NCBI GenBank assembly: GCA_050944455.1
Contig: JBMNRC010000029.1
Location: 1-34,103, forward strand
Direction of reading: 5' to 3'
Length of the DNA stretch: 34,103 nt
Source of the DNA: Anthropogastromicrobium sp050944455
GTDB lineage: Bacteria > Bacillota > Clostridia > Lachnospirales > Lachnospiraceae
Both the position numbers and the translations under genes were made by a program. Positions 17,201 to 23,595 of the stretch are shown here, in pieces (positions within the stretch are counted from its first letter, which is position 1; the number at the start of each line of letters is the position of its first letter). The notes under the pieces were generated by a model that worked only from the letters and a program-made list of their open reading frames with translations, ran no database searches and was not told where the DNA came from.

Positions 17201-17581
17201 CGTGGTCGGGCGGTGGTGCTGCGGCCAGTTGAACTCGATCCCTCCCGAGATCCACGGCCCGGTGAGCCCGACCAGCGCCGGCTTGATCACATGGTTGTAG
17301 TAGATGAAGTCGTAATCGTCCGTCTTGTCGTAGGCCCGCTGAATCCGGCCGCCGAGCTGCGGCAGCACCTCAATCTTCACGTAATCGTTTTCCAGAAAAA
17401 CCGCCTTCCAGGGCATGTCCTTCTTCTCATCGCTCACCGACTCCGTCGTCGGATACGGGTAGATTCTGCCGCTGCTGCCCTGATAGACGCGCTTGTCCAG
17501 AAACATCGGGTTCTTGTCCGGCTTCCCCGGCATATACGTGGGGATCATCACTGTCTCTTCCCAGATTTTCGCTTTTCTCAT
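14273..17581 (-). CDS. DUF5107 domain protein with C-terminal tetratricopeptide repeats
   Basis: This 1102-aa protein has no signal peptide or membrane segment. Residues about 45-345 form the DUF5107 domain (WKAVFLENDYVKIEVLPQLG at 58-77, GGIEFNWPQHHRPTTFQP, LWWANPAVAVNDNTQSIFPP), a beta-sandwich reminiscent of the sugar-binding folds of mutarotases and of domains around glycoside hydrolases. Residues about 400-1090 consist largely of TPR-like helical pairs, for example RRDPGDLRVNNAYGRLLLRR and PTVWRNLSLAYYNRMKQPRK. Family knowledge: such proteins are common in carbohydrate-degrading bacteria, but I know of no firmly established function. The start ATG has GAGGAG upstream. A candidate promoter precedes it and a strong terminator follows. 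Binding or processing of a sugar is inference. Confidence 0.85.
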   Translation of the reverse strand: MRKAKIWEETVMIPTYMPGKPDKNPMFLDKRVYQGSSGRIYPYPTTESVSDEKKDMPWKAVFLENDYVKIEVLPQLGGRIQRAYDKTDDYDFIYYNHVIKPALVGLTGPWISGGIEFNWPQHHRPTTFQPVEYEIQENADGSVSLFTHDTDRMYGTRETTRITLYPDRSYIEIQARLYNPTPLPQTFLWWANPAVAVNDNTQSIFPPDVHAVMDHGKRDVSRFPIATGVYYKHDYSEGVDISRYKNIPVPTSYMAEKSDYDFVGGYDYGKKAGLLHVADHHISPGKKQWTWGCGDFGKAWDRNLTDSDGPYIELMTGVYTDNQPDFTWLKPYEDKTFTQYFMPYRNVGQVKNASIHAVLGTALAGDQFRVAVYSPEEIGHARVTVKKDGKTVFDCEVSLSPDQTFETEIPAEGADETRFLTEVRDGSRLLTSYQAKKQEITPLPEPAHEAGDPKKIPTNEELFLTGLHIEQYRHATYLPDPYYLEALRRDPGDLRVNNAYGRLLLRRGDFKGAEPYLRAAVKRAAWRNPNPYDGEPYTNLGLCLLYQGREQEAYDAFYKAIWSEDQQAEGFYWLAALSSRRGDYAAALDFDGRALDCRRKNSKALAMKVWLLRKLGRTEEAMDAAEEALRVNRFDFASGWELAKITGNAEDFSLLDRRMRGAEVNAAETASAFAEFGAWEEAYGVLTWFERSHACTPMAAYEAAYCADRAGDGSAGAEQRRLAGKLPMDYCFPNRLEDILILDQAIAKNPEDARAPYLLGCLFYDKLQPERAVELWEKSAALDPEYPTVWRNLSLAYYNRMKQPRKALEAMEKAVRLAPDDPRLFFELDQLYIRADRPAAERLAAYEKRRALIEKRDDLMIEYTSLLNQTGRFEDALAILTTRKLHPWEGGEGKAARQYEKALLSIARNEISEGDYASAETALRKALVYPENIGEGKLEGTRDNHLLYTLGIALEAQGRSAEAKSVFEQACSGTDEPAGALFYNDQPADMILFQGLAYEKLGDRKAANARYYRLIDYGEQHMRDDVKIPYFAVSLPDFVVFDDDLNVKNRAHCAFLLGLGFLGLGKTDRAAEYFAEAESVNPCDARVAEYRWVLEHPETIGR

Positions 17582-17673
17582 CGCTGCTCCTCTTTCTCTG
17601 ATTTTCTGATTCCGGCCGGACGGGAGGCGGTTTTTCCGCGCCGGTTCCCTGTCCGGCTGTTCTGCCTGTCCCT

Positions 17674-17700
17674 ATCATACTTCAGATTCCACTGCGGCAA
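17674..17700 (-). promoter_or_regulatory. Weak promoter candidate for the DUF5107-TPR gene
   Basis: TATGAT (17674-17679) on the minus strand with TTGCCG (17695-17700) only 15 bases away. The spacing is short, so the -35 may be elsewhere. Confidence 0.35.
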
Positions 17701-17743
17701 TTGAGAAAAATTGCTGTGTTGCTTCATCAATTCTGCCGACATG

Positions 17744-17774
17744 AAAAAAACACCGCCGGAAAAATCCGGCGGTG
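17744..17774 (-). terminator. Rho-independent terminator of the transketolase gene
   Basis: A perfect 9-base-pair stem, CACCGCCGG (17751-17759) with CCGGCGGTG (17766-17774), and a six-base loop, followed on the minus strand by seven T. It lies about 127 bases after the stop codon. The 320-base gap 17582-17901 otherwise holds only the DUF5107-TPR promoter and a short GCCGGT hairpin near the transketolase stop. Confidence 0.9.
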
Positions 17775-17901
17775 CAGGATATAACGGTCAGGTTCACCGG
17801 CCTGATTGCCGGGGGCAACACGGTCAGGCCCGCGAACGGTTCCCGGGAACCATCCTGGCGGAAGCAATGCCGCGGACCGGCTTTTCATGCCGGTTTTCCG
17901 G

Positions 17902-19890
17902 TCAGAACAGCTCCTTTACCTTCTCGGCGACATTCTCCGCGGTGAACCCGTAATGCGGGAACAGCTTGCTGTACGGGCCGGAAGCGCCGAACGTGGTCAT
18001 GCCGATCACGGTTCCGTCCAGGCCTGCGTAGCGGTCAAGCCCGAAGGAAGAGAGAGCCTCGACGACAACTCTCTTTCTCACGGTCTTCGGCAGGACAGCG
18101 TCGCGGTATTCCTTCGGCTGCTCCTCGAACACATCCATGGAAGGCATGGAAACGACGCGGACGTCGATTCCTTCTTTGGCGAGAAGTCCGCGCGCCTCCA
18201 CAGCCAGGGAAACCTCGGAGCCGCTGGCCACAATGATCGCGTCCGGCGTATCCTTCGCGGAATCCTCAAGGACATAGCCGCCCTTCAGCGCATCTTTGGA
18301 GGAATGCGCAAGCTGCGGAAGCTTCTGGCGGGTCAGCACCAGAGCGGTCGGCGTTCTCTTCGAGGTGATCGCGCTGTACCACGCCGCCGCCGTCTCGGTT
18401 CCGTCCGCGGGGCGGAACACATGGAAGTTGGGCATAGCGCGGAACTGCGCAAGCTGCTCAATCGGCTCATGCGTCGGGCCGTCCTCGCCGACGCCGATGG
18501 AATCGTGCGTGAAGACGAAGGTGAGCGGAACACCCATGATCGCGGACAGTCTCGCCATCGGCTTTGTGTAGTCGGAGAAGACGAAGAAGGTGGAGACAAA
18601 CGCGCGCAGGCCGCCGTGCAGCATCAGGCCGTTGCCGATCGCCGTCATCGCCTGCTCACGCACTCCGAAGTGCAGGTTGCGGGCCGCGTAATCGTGTCTG
18701 CTGAAATCTCCCTCACCCTTCATGTAGGTCTTGGTGGACGGGGAAAGATCCGCCGCGCCGCCGATCAGGTTGGGCATTTTATCCTTGATGCGGGCGATCA
18801 TTTCGCCGGAAAGCACACGGGTTGCCTCGGGCTTGTCCTCAAACTTCCAGAAGCTCTCGTCCTCGCCGATCTTCCGGCCGGCGTCCTCATCGTAGTACTG
18901 ATCCCAGAGAGCGCGCAGATCCGGATACTTTTCGGACCACTCCGCGAACATCCTGTTCCAGCGGTCTTCCGCCGGGGCAAGGCTCTCCGCGATCTCATGG
19001 CAGTGATCGTAAACTTCCTGCGGAACGTAGAACGGCTCCTGAGAAGGCCATCCGAGAAATTCCTTCATTTTCGCGATGTTTTCCTCGCCGAGCGGGGATC
19101 CGTGGACAGCGGCGGTGCCCATGTTCGGGCTGCCGTAGCCGATCGTCGTGCGGACCGTGATGAACGACGGGCGCTCCTTGTCCGCCTTGGCCTGCTCGAT
19201 CGCGCGGCTGATCTCGTCCAGGTCGTTTCCGTCTTCCACCGTCAGGGTCTGGAAGCCGAAAGCCTCCATTCTCTTCTGCACGTTCTCAGTGAACGCGATA
19301 TCGGTGGAGCCTTCGATGGAAATGCGGTTGGAATCATAGAAGATGATCAGCTTGGACAGGCCGAGCGTTCCCGCAAGGGAGAAAACCTCGGAGGAAATGC
19401 CCTCCATCATGCAGCCGTCACCGCCGAGCGCGTAGGTGTAGTGGTCTACGACCGGATATCCGTCGCGGTTGAAGATCGACGCGAGGTGAGCCTCGGCCAT
19501 CGCCATGCCGACCGCCATCGCCATGCCCTGCCCCAGAGGACCGGTCGTAGCTTCGACGCCGACCGTATGGCGGTATTCCGGATGGCCCGGAGTCAGAGAC
19601 CCGAACTGGCGGAACTGCTTGAGATCCTCCACGGACAGATTGCCGTACCCGAACAGATGAAGCAGCGAGTAAAGCAGCATGGAGCCGTGTCCGCCTGAAA
19701 GCACAAAACGGTCCCTGTCCTTCCACTCCGGATCCTTCGGATTATGCTTCAGGTGGTGCGCCCAAAGCTCATAGCCGACCGGAGCGCATCCCAGCGGAAG
19801 GCCCGGATGCCCGGATTTTGCCTTCTGGATGGCGTCTGCCGAGAGCACGCGGATCGCGTTGACACACATCGTATCAATTTTTTCGCTCAT
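17902..19890 (-). CDS. tkt: Transketolase
   Basis: This 662-aa full-length enzyme uses thiamine pyrophosphate to move two-carbon units between ketoses and aldoses in the non-oxidative pentose phosphate pathway. Hallmarks: SGHPGLPLG (26-34) and SGGHGSMLLY near the start, the TPP/metal motif GGDGCMMEGISSEVFSLAG (156-174), FYDSNRIS, and the pyrimidine-domain segment FGVREQAM with the glutamate that activates TPP. All three domains are complete and of usual length. The start ATG has AGGAGG eight bases upstream. It is 198 bases downstream of the DUF5711 gene, with no obvious promoter between them but a 9-base tandem repeat in the leader, so co-transcription is possible. Confidence 0.96.
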   Translation of the reverse strand: MSEKIDTMCVNAIRVLSADAIQKAKSGHPGLPLGCAPVGYELWAHHLKHNPKDPEWKDRDRFVLSGGHGSMLLYSLLHLFGYGNLSVEDLKQFRQFGSLTPGHPEYRHTVGVEATTGPLGQGMAMAVGMAMAEAHLASIFNRDGYPVVDHYTYALGGDGCMMEGISSEVFSLAGTLGLSKLIIFYDSNRISIEGSTDIAFTENVQKRMEAFGFQTLTVEDGNDLDEISRAIEQAKADKERPSFITVRTTIGYGSPNMGTAAVHGSPLGEENIAKMKEFLGWPSQEPFYVPQEVYDHCHEIAESLAPAEDRWNRMFAEWSEKYPDLRALWDQYYDEDAGRKIGEDESFWKFEDKPEATRVLSGEMIARIKDKMPNLIGGAADLSPSTKTYMKGEGDFSRHDYAARNLHFGVREQAMTAIGNGLMLHGGLRAFVSTFFVFSDYTKPMARLSAIMGVPLTFVFTHDSIGVGEDGPTHEPIEQLAQFRAMPNFHVFRPADGTETAAAWYSAITSKRTPTALVLTRQKLPQLAHSSKDALKGGYVLEDSAKDTPDAIIVASGSEVSLAVEARGLLAKEGIDVRVVSMPSMDVFEEQPKEYRDAVLPKTVRKRVVVEALSSFGLDRYAGLDGTVIGMTTFGASGPYSKLFPHYGFTAENVAEKVKELF

Positions 19891-19944
19891 TTTCAGTCCT
19901 CCTCTGCCGCCGTCTGTGCAGCGGCTGTGTCTGTATCAGAAATC

Positions 19945-19983
19945 TGAATCTGTATCTTCTGTATCTTCTGTATCTTCTGAATC
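19945..19983. repeat. 9-base tandem repeat in the transketolase leader
   Basis: Three exact copies of TGTATCTTC (19951-19977), flanked by variant copies beginning TGAATC on both sides. Such a simple repeat can change copy number by slippage and alter leader length. Confidence 0.85.
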
Positions 19984-20055
19984 TGTACCGGAACAGAACT
20001 TCTGCGTGTCTCCGGCCTGTCAGCAGATCGGGACGGCCGCGCGCAGCCGTCCTTA

Positions 20056-20102
20056 CAGGGCTGACCTCAGCGATAGTCGGTGCAGGGCTCACCTCAGCGA
20101 TA
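20056..20102. repeat. 20-base direct repeat at the DUF5711 gene 3' end
   Basis: Copies at 20083-20102 (covering the last codons and stop) and 20056-20075 differ at one base and are 27 bases apart. On the gene strand the unit reads TATCGCTGAGGTGAGCCCTG; in the downstream copy the stop TGA has become TCA. Confidence 0.85.
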
Positions 20103-21306
20103 TGCACTGAAGCGAATCCTTTCCAGCGACATACAGCCTGCCGGATTTTCCCGCGGAAACCACGCTGTAGATCGTGTTCAGGAAATCCTGGTCGTACCTG
20201 ACTTTCCCGTCGACCGAGCGGATGCGGATTCTGTCTTCCGAAACCATCAGGATATCGTCCCCGGCAAACGCGTAGGAGTCGAAAAGATCCTCCTCCTCGA
20301 GAGTGCCGCGGGATTCTCCCTGGTCATTGTAGATTTCGATGCGGATTCCGGAATCTCCCCTGATCAGCAGCCCGATGCGGTCTCCGCTGTGGAACGCCCG
20401 CAGCACGCCGCCGGTGATCGATACCGTTGTGTCCTCCAGCTGGTCCTTCACGGCGATCAGGTCGAGCCGGTTGTCGGCTGCCGTCACCAGGCTGTCGTTC
20501 GCGGTGAAAAACAGCAGGGGAACAAACGAGTCGGTCTCCGAATAATCCAGGGTGCCGATCACATGGTCCGCCGCTTCAGACGTGGAATCAAAGCTGTATA
20601 CCGTAAGGCTGCACGAGCCGGAAGCGCCGGAAATCACATAGCTGGAAATAGCCAGTTTCGTTCCGTCCGGGGACACCGCCATGGCAATCGGATACCCCGA
20701 CGACGATGAAGTCAGGTTCACCGAAATATCCAGCTGCCTTCCCTCTTTTGAGTAATAGCTGACCGTGCTGCTGTCTGTCCCCTCCAGGATGACAACCGCG
20801 ACGCCCCGCTCCGACAGGTCAGCCATGGAAATCGCGCTGGGGGTGGTAAAAGCTCCGACAGCGCCTTCCTCATCGAAAATCACCGCGTCCTGGCCGTCAG
20901 CGTCGTACACCAGCGCGTAATCTCCGCTCACCCGCAGCTGGGGTTCGTCCATCGAATAGGACGACATCCAGCTGATCTCCCCGTCCTGCTGGGAAATACA
21001 CTGAACCCCGTCCCTCCCGGCCTTCAGGATGCTGCTCCCCAGCACCGCGAAGTCCGCGGCGGAAGTGTTGTTCATCGCCGTCTCCCATCTGACGGAATAG
21101 GTAGTCCATGTGTGATATTTCCCGTACAGCCCGGCAAGCAGGATCGCCGCCGCGGCAGCCGCAGCCGCGATCACGGCGAAAAGGACGCGGTTTCTGCGGC
21201 TCTTCCGCAGAAAATCAAACGGCCGCGCGGCGGATTTTTTCCCGTCGATCATCTGATTTCTCAGATGTTCCTTCTGCCTCTCGCGTTCATCTTCTGATAT
21301 GCTCAA
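20089..21306 (-). CDS. DUF5711 family membrane-anchored beta-propeller protein
   Basis: This 405-aa protein has a charged cytoplasmic N-terminus (1-40), one membrane helix (about 41-62, alanine-rich) and an extracytoplasmic region of repeated beta-strand blades, for example VQCISQQDGEISWMSSYSMD, MAVSPDGTKLAISSYVIS and IRSVDGKVRYDQDFLNTIYS. This matches the DUF5711 family found mainly in Clostridia, of unknown function. The start is TTG at 21304-21306, preceded by GGAGAG and AGGAGG. The first in-frame ATG, 18 codons later, has no binding site. It follows the coiled-coil membrane gene by 57 bases and is probably its operon partner. The last codons are duplicated downstream. Confidence 0.8.
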   Translation of the reverse strand: MSISEDERERQKEHLRNQMIDGKKSAARPFDFLRKSRRNRVLFAVIAAAAAAAAILLAGLYGKYHTWTTYSVRWETAMNNTSAADFAVLGSSILKAGRDGVQCISQQDGEISWMSSYSMDEPQLRVSGDYALVYDADGQDAVIFDEEGAVGAFTTPSAISMADLSERGVAVVILEGTDSSTVSYYSKEGRQLDISVNLTSSSSGYPIAMAVSPDGTKLAISSYVISGASGSCSLTVYSFDSTSEAADHVIGTLDYSETDSFVPLLFFTANDSLVTAADNRLDLIAVKDQLEDTTVSITGGVLRAFHSGDRIGLLIRGDSGIRIEIYNDQGESRGTLEEEDLFDSYAFAGDDILMVSEDRIRIRSVDGKVRYDQDFLNTIYSVVSAGKSGRLYVAGKDSLQCISLR

Positions 21307-21363
21307 CTTCTCTCCGAACCTCCTGCCCGGGGATTCTGGCCGGCCCTGTGTCTGCCGACAGGA

Positions 21364-22722
21364 TTATTTTCGTCCGGAACGGAAGTTTTCCACAGCCTGC
21401 TCAACGGTCAGCGACGGATTCTGCGAACAGTAATCCGCCAGCTCGTTCAGCTTTGCGCGGTTCAACAGGTCTTTTCCGAAAACCGGCTCATAAACGTCAC
21501 TGATCTGCTGCTTTGCCTTCTGCAGCCTTTCCTCCGCGTCCTGGTCTTCCTTTTCGGCATCCGCAAGTTTTTTCTCTGCCTGCGCTGTCTCCTCCGAAAA
21601 TTCCACCTGGACGACCTGAAGCAGCTGATCTCTGGTTTCCGACTCAAAGGTTTCGATCGCTTCGCGGCGGTCGGCGAGAATGCCTTTCATCCGGCTCTCG
21701 ATCTCCGTCACCTTGTCGTCGAACTCCGTCAGGTTATACGGCGTATCATCCGTGCTCTTGTGGATCTCCGCCGCAATCTCATTTTTCTTCTTCAGGTTTT
21801 TGCGGATTTTGGCTTTGCAGCCCTCAGCCTCCAGAATGATATTCCGGCAGTTGATCATGTAATGGTGAAGGACATACTGATAAATGCCGAAAATCGCGGT
21901 GAAATAGGCGGCATTCGCGGCGGCCAGAATCAGCGGATTCTGGTTCAGGTACCAGCAGATCACCAGAGGCAGCGCGAAAATGAAAACCACGCCGAGCGCC
22001 AGATCCATCACCCAGTCCGCAGCGGACCGCGGGAAGAACACCGCGGCCATGAAATGGCAGCGGATGAATTTCGGGATCCTGTTGTCCGTATAAAGCTCAT
22101 TGATATGGGCCTGGATCCCGTCGTTCTCTTCATCCAGCGGCTGCGTTTCCTCCAGAATGCGGTGGTTCACGGCCTCCTCGCGGGCTTCCGCGCGCTTCTG
22201 CCGGGTCTCCCGGATTTCATTCTGGCAGGCGGACAGTTTTTCGTCGAAGGAGGTATCCAGTTCGTCCCTCGCCTGGCGGATGCGCTCCTGCTGGGTGTCG
22301 TCCACCTTTTTCTTCAGGTTTTCCTGGTCCTCCTGCGCCTTTTTGAGGGCGTCGGAAGCCGCCTTGCGGGTATTTTTCGCTTCATCCAGCTCATCCATCG
22401 CGACGATCGCGTTCTGGATCACCGCTGCCGCGGCCGGATTTGCGCTGTCTGCTCCCGCGGGATCATCCCCCGCCGGGTTTTCCCCGGCCGGCGTTTCACC
22501 TTCCGCAGGCTGCCCCTCCGGCTCATTCCGGTTTCCGTCGGCGCCCGCTATGGAAGAGCCCATCCGGTATATTCTGACATCGTCCTCAGCCGCCGTATCC
22601 GCAGCGGCCGTCGTTTCTGTTTCTGTGGAAGCAGTATTCTGTGTTTCGGGCTCAGCGGATGGTTCCGCGCCGGCCTTGACTTTGTTCGCGTCAGTAAATT
22701 CCGTTCTGCCGCTTTCTTCCAT
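21364..22722 (-). CDS. Coiled-coil protein with two membrane segments, unknown function
   Basis: I do not recognise a family for this 452-aa protein. Residues 1-100 are acidic and rich in Ala, Glu, Pro and Thr and probably disordered. A coiled coil follows (about 105-205, with KKAQEDQENLKKKVDDTQQE), then two membrane helices (about 236-258 and 262-284) and a second coiled coil (about 300-415, rich in EKKLADAEKEDQ-type sequence). With no signal peptide and a two-helix hairpin, both coiled-coil arms should be cytoplasmic. The start ATG has GGAGGAG upstream and a consensus promoter 150 bases away. It is followed by the DUF5711 gene. The layout suggests a scaffold or envelope-organising protein; that is inference. 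Confidence 0.75.
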   Translation of the reverse strand: MEESGRTEFTDANKVKAGAEPSAEPETQNTASTETETTAAADTAAEDDVRIYRMGSSIAGADGNRNEPEGQPAEGETPAGENPAGDDPAGADSANPAAAAVIQNAIVAMDELDEAKNTRKAASDALKKAQEDQENLKKKVDDTQQERIRQARDELDTSFDEKLSACQNEIRETRQKRAEAREEAVNHRILEETQPLDEENDGIQAHINELYTDNRIPKFIRCHFMAAVFFPRSAADWVMDLALGVVFIFALPLVICWYLNQNPLILAAANAAYFTAIFGIYQYVLHHYMINCRNIILEAEGCKAKIRKNLKKKNEIAAEIHKSTDDTPYNLTEFDDKVTEIESRMKGILADRREAIETFESETRDQLLQVVQVEFSEETAQAEKKLADAEKEDQDAEERLQKAKQQISDVYEPVFGKDLLNRAKLNELADYCSQNPSLTVEQAVENFRSGRK

Positions 22723-22870
22723 AAAACTCCTCCTTGCATTGAAAACGAACTCTTCTTCCCTGATCGCCGTCCGCTGTCCGCCCCGCCGCGAATCCCCGGC
22801 CGGGCCGCGCTTCCCGGCTTTTTATCCGGGAAAGCAGAGCACTCCTCTCAGCACATCATAACTCTCCCAT

Positions 22871-22899
22871 ACTATACAGCAGATCGCGGATTTTCTCAA
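22871..22899 (-). promoter_or_regulatory. Promoter of the coiled-coil membrane protein operon
   Basis: On the minus strand TTGAGA (22894-22899), a 17-base spacer and TATAGT (22871-22876). The ~145-base leader contains a TCCCGG/CCGGGA hairpin. Confidence 0.7.
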
Positions 22900-22957
22900 G
22901 GCTCGCGGCCGGGTCCCGGGGCTGAATTCACGGGATTTGCGCCGCTTCCGGTTCATT

Positions 22958-22986
22958 TTGACAACAGGCGTCCCCGATGGTATATT
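22958..22986 (+). promoter_or_regulatory. Strong promoter of the 89-aa gene
   Basis: TTGACA (22958-22963), a 17-base spacer and TATATT (22981-22986) on the plus strand, divergent from the coiled-coil operon promoter about 60 bases away. The transcript leader would be about 155 bases. Confidence 0.8.
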
Positions 22987-23079
22987 CAGCCTGACTGAAA
23001 GAGGGAATACGTCTCACACAGACAGCAGACGCAGCGCAAATGACGGTTTTGACCGCCTGCCTGGCAGAGCGTCCCGCAC

Positions 23080-23120
23080 GGACAGCGGCGCGCCGCGCCG
23101 CCGGAACCGCCCCGCTGTCC
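23080..23120 (+). promoter_or_regulatory. Leader hairpin of the 89-aa gene
   Basis: A perfect 9-base-pair stem, GGACAGCGG (23080-23088) with CCGCTGTCC (23112-23120), encloses a GC-rich loop and ends 12 bases before the AGGAGG ribosome binding site. Smaller possible hairpins lie upstream (CGGTTTTGACCG, CTGCCTGGCAG). A regulatory role is inference. Confidence 0.45.
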
Positions 23121-23147
23121 CGACATTTCTTTGGAGGAGGAATCGCT

Positions 23148-23417
23148 ATGTTTCGCCTTTGGGCCAGAACGGTAAAGAAAAATCGCCTGCTCCGCGATAC
23201 GATCATCGAATATCCGGATCCGGACAAGACGCGCACGCATAAAATTTTCGACAGTCTGACGGAGGTCTGCCGCCAGTTTGACCTGCCCTCCCCGATCTGG
23301 CTGGACTCCAACATCAGTGAGTTCAAGCGCAATTCCCTCACCCGCTTCACGCAGGACAGCTTTGTCGAGGAAGTGCCGTTCGACTACCTGGAGATCCGGG
23401 TTCTGGAGGAGGACTGA
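23148..23417 (+). CDS. Small conserved-looking protein, unknown function (89 aa)
   Basis: The start ATG at 23148-23150 has a strong GGAGGAGG binding site. An in-frame ATG 36 codons earlier would translate the structured leader and has no binding site. The 89-aa product is soluble and charged, with no signal or membrane segment: MFRLWARTVKKNRLLRDTII at the start, then HKIFDSLTEVCRQFDLPSPI and FKRNSLTRFTQDSFVEEVPF. The composition, codon use and consensus promoter indicate a real gene. I recall similar small proteins in Lachnospiraceae but no assigned role. It is a single-gene unit, divergent from the coiled-coil operon and convergent with pgi, with a hairpin terminator just after the stop. Confidence 0.8.
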   Translation: MFRLWARTVKKNRLLRDTIIEYPDPDKTRTHKIFDSLTEVCRQFDLPSPIWLDSNISEFKRNSLTRFTQDSFVEEVPFDYLEIRVLEED

Positions 23418-23431
23418 CCTGGAATCAAAAG

Positions 23432-23471
23432 AACCGCAGGGCCTGTGCCGGATGCACTGTGTCCTGCGGTT
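23432..23471 (+). terminator. Terminator of the 89-aa gene
   Basis: Stem AACCGCAGG (23432-23440) with CCTGCGGTT (23463-23471), followed by TTCTGTATATCTTT. The stem is good; the T-tail is imperfect. It starts 15 bases after the stop codon. Confidence 0.65.
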
Positions 23472-23498
23472 TCTGTATATCTTTCAGACATTTTCAGG

Positions 23499-23595
23499 TT
23501 TCAGGAAGCTCTCCTGGCCAGCGCGTTACAAGACGCTATCAGCTGACTCCCTGACGCGGTTCATGGTTTTCAGGAAAGTCTCCTGATCAGCGCGT
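23499..23595. repeat. Duplicated pgi 3' end
   Basis: The 28-base unit at 23568-23595, which contains the last codons and stop of pgi, recurs at 23499-23526 with four mismatches. On the gene strand the copies would read DALIRRLS-stop and NALARRAS-stop. A more degenerate copy may lie between them (about 23533-23560). Confidence 0.8.

Noticed and set aside
14189..17704. 1171-codon open frame opposite the DUF5107-TPR gene
   Set aside because: Antisense shadow. The minus-strand protein has clear domains, start signal and terminator; the plus-strand frame has none.
17806..19698. 630-codon open frame opposite transketolase
   Set aside because: Antisense shadow of a gene with unmistakable transketolase motifs.
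20031..20052. Terminator between the DUF5711 and transketolase genes
   Set aside because: A GGACGGC/GCCGTCC stem exists but no T-run follows on the minus strand.
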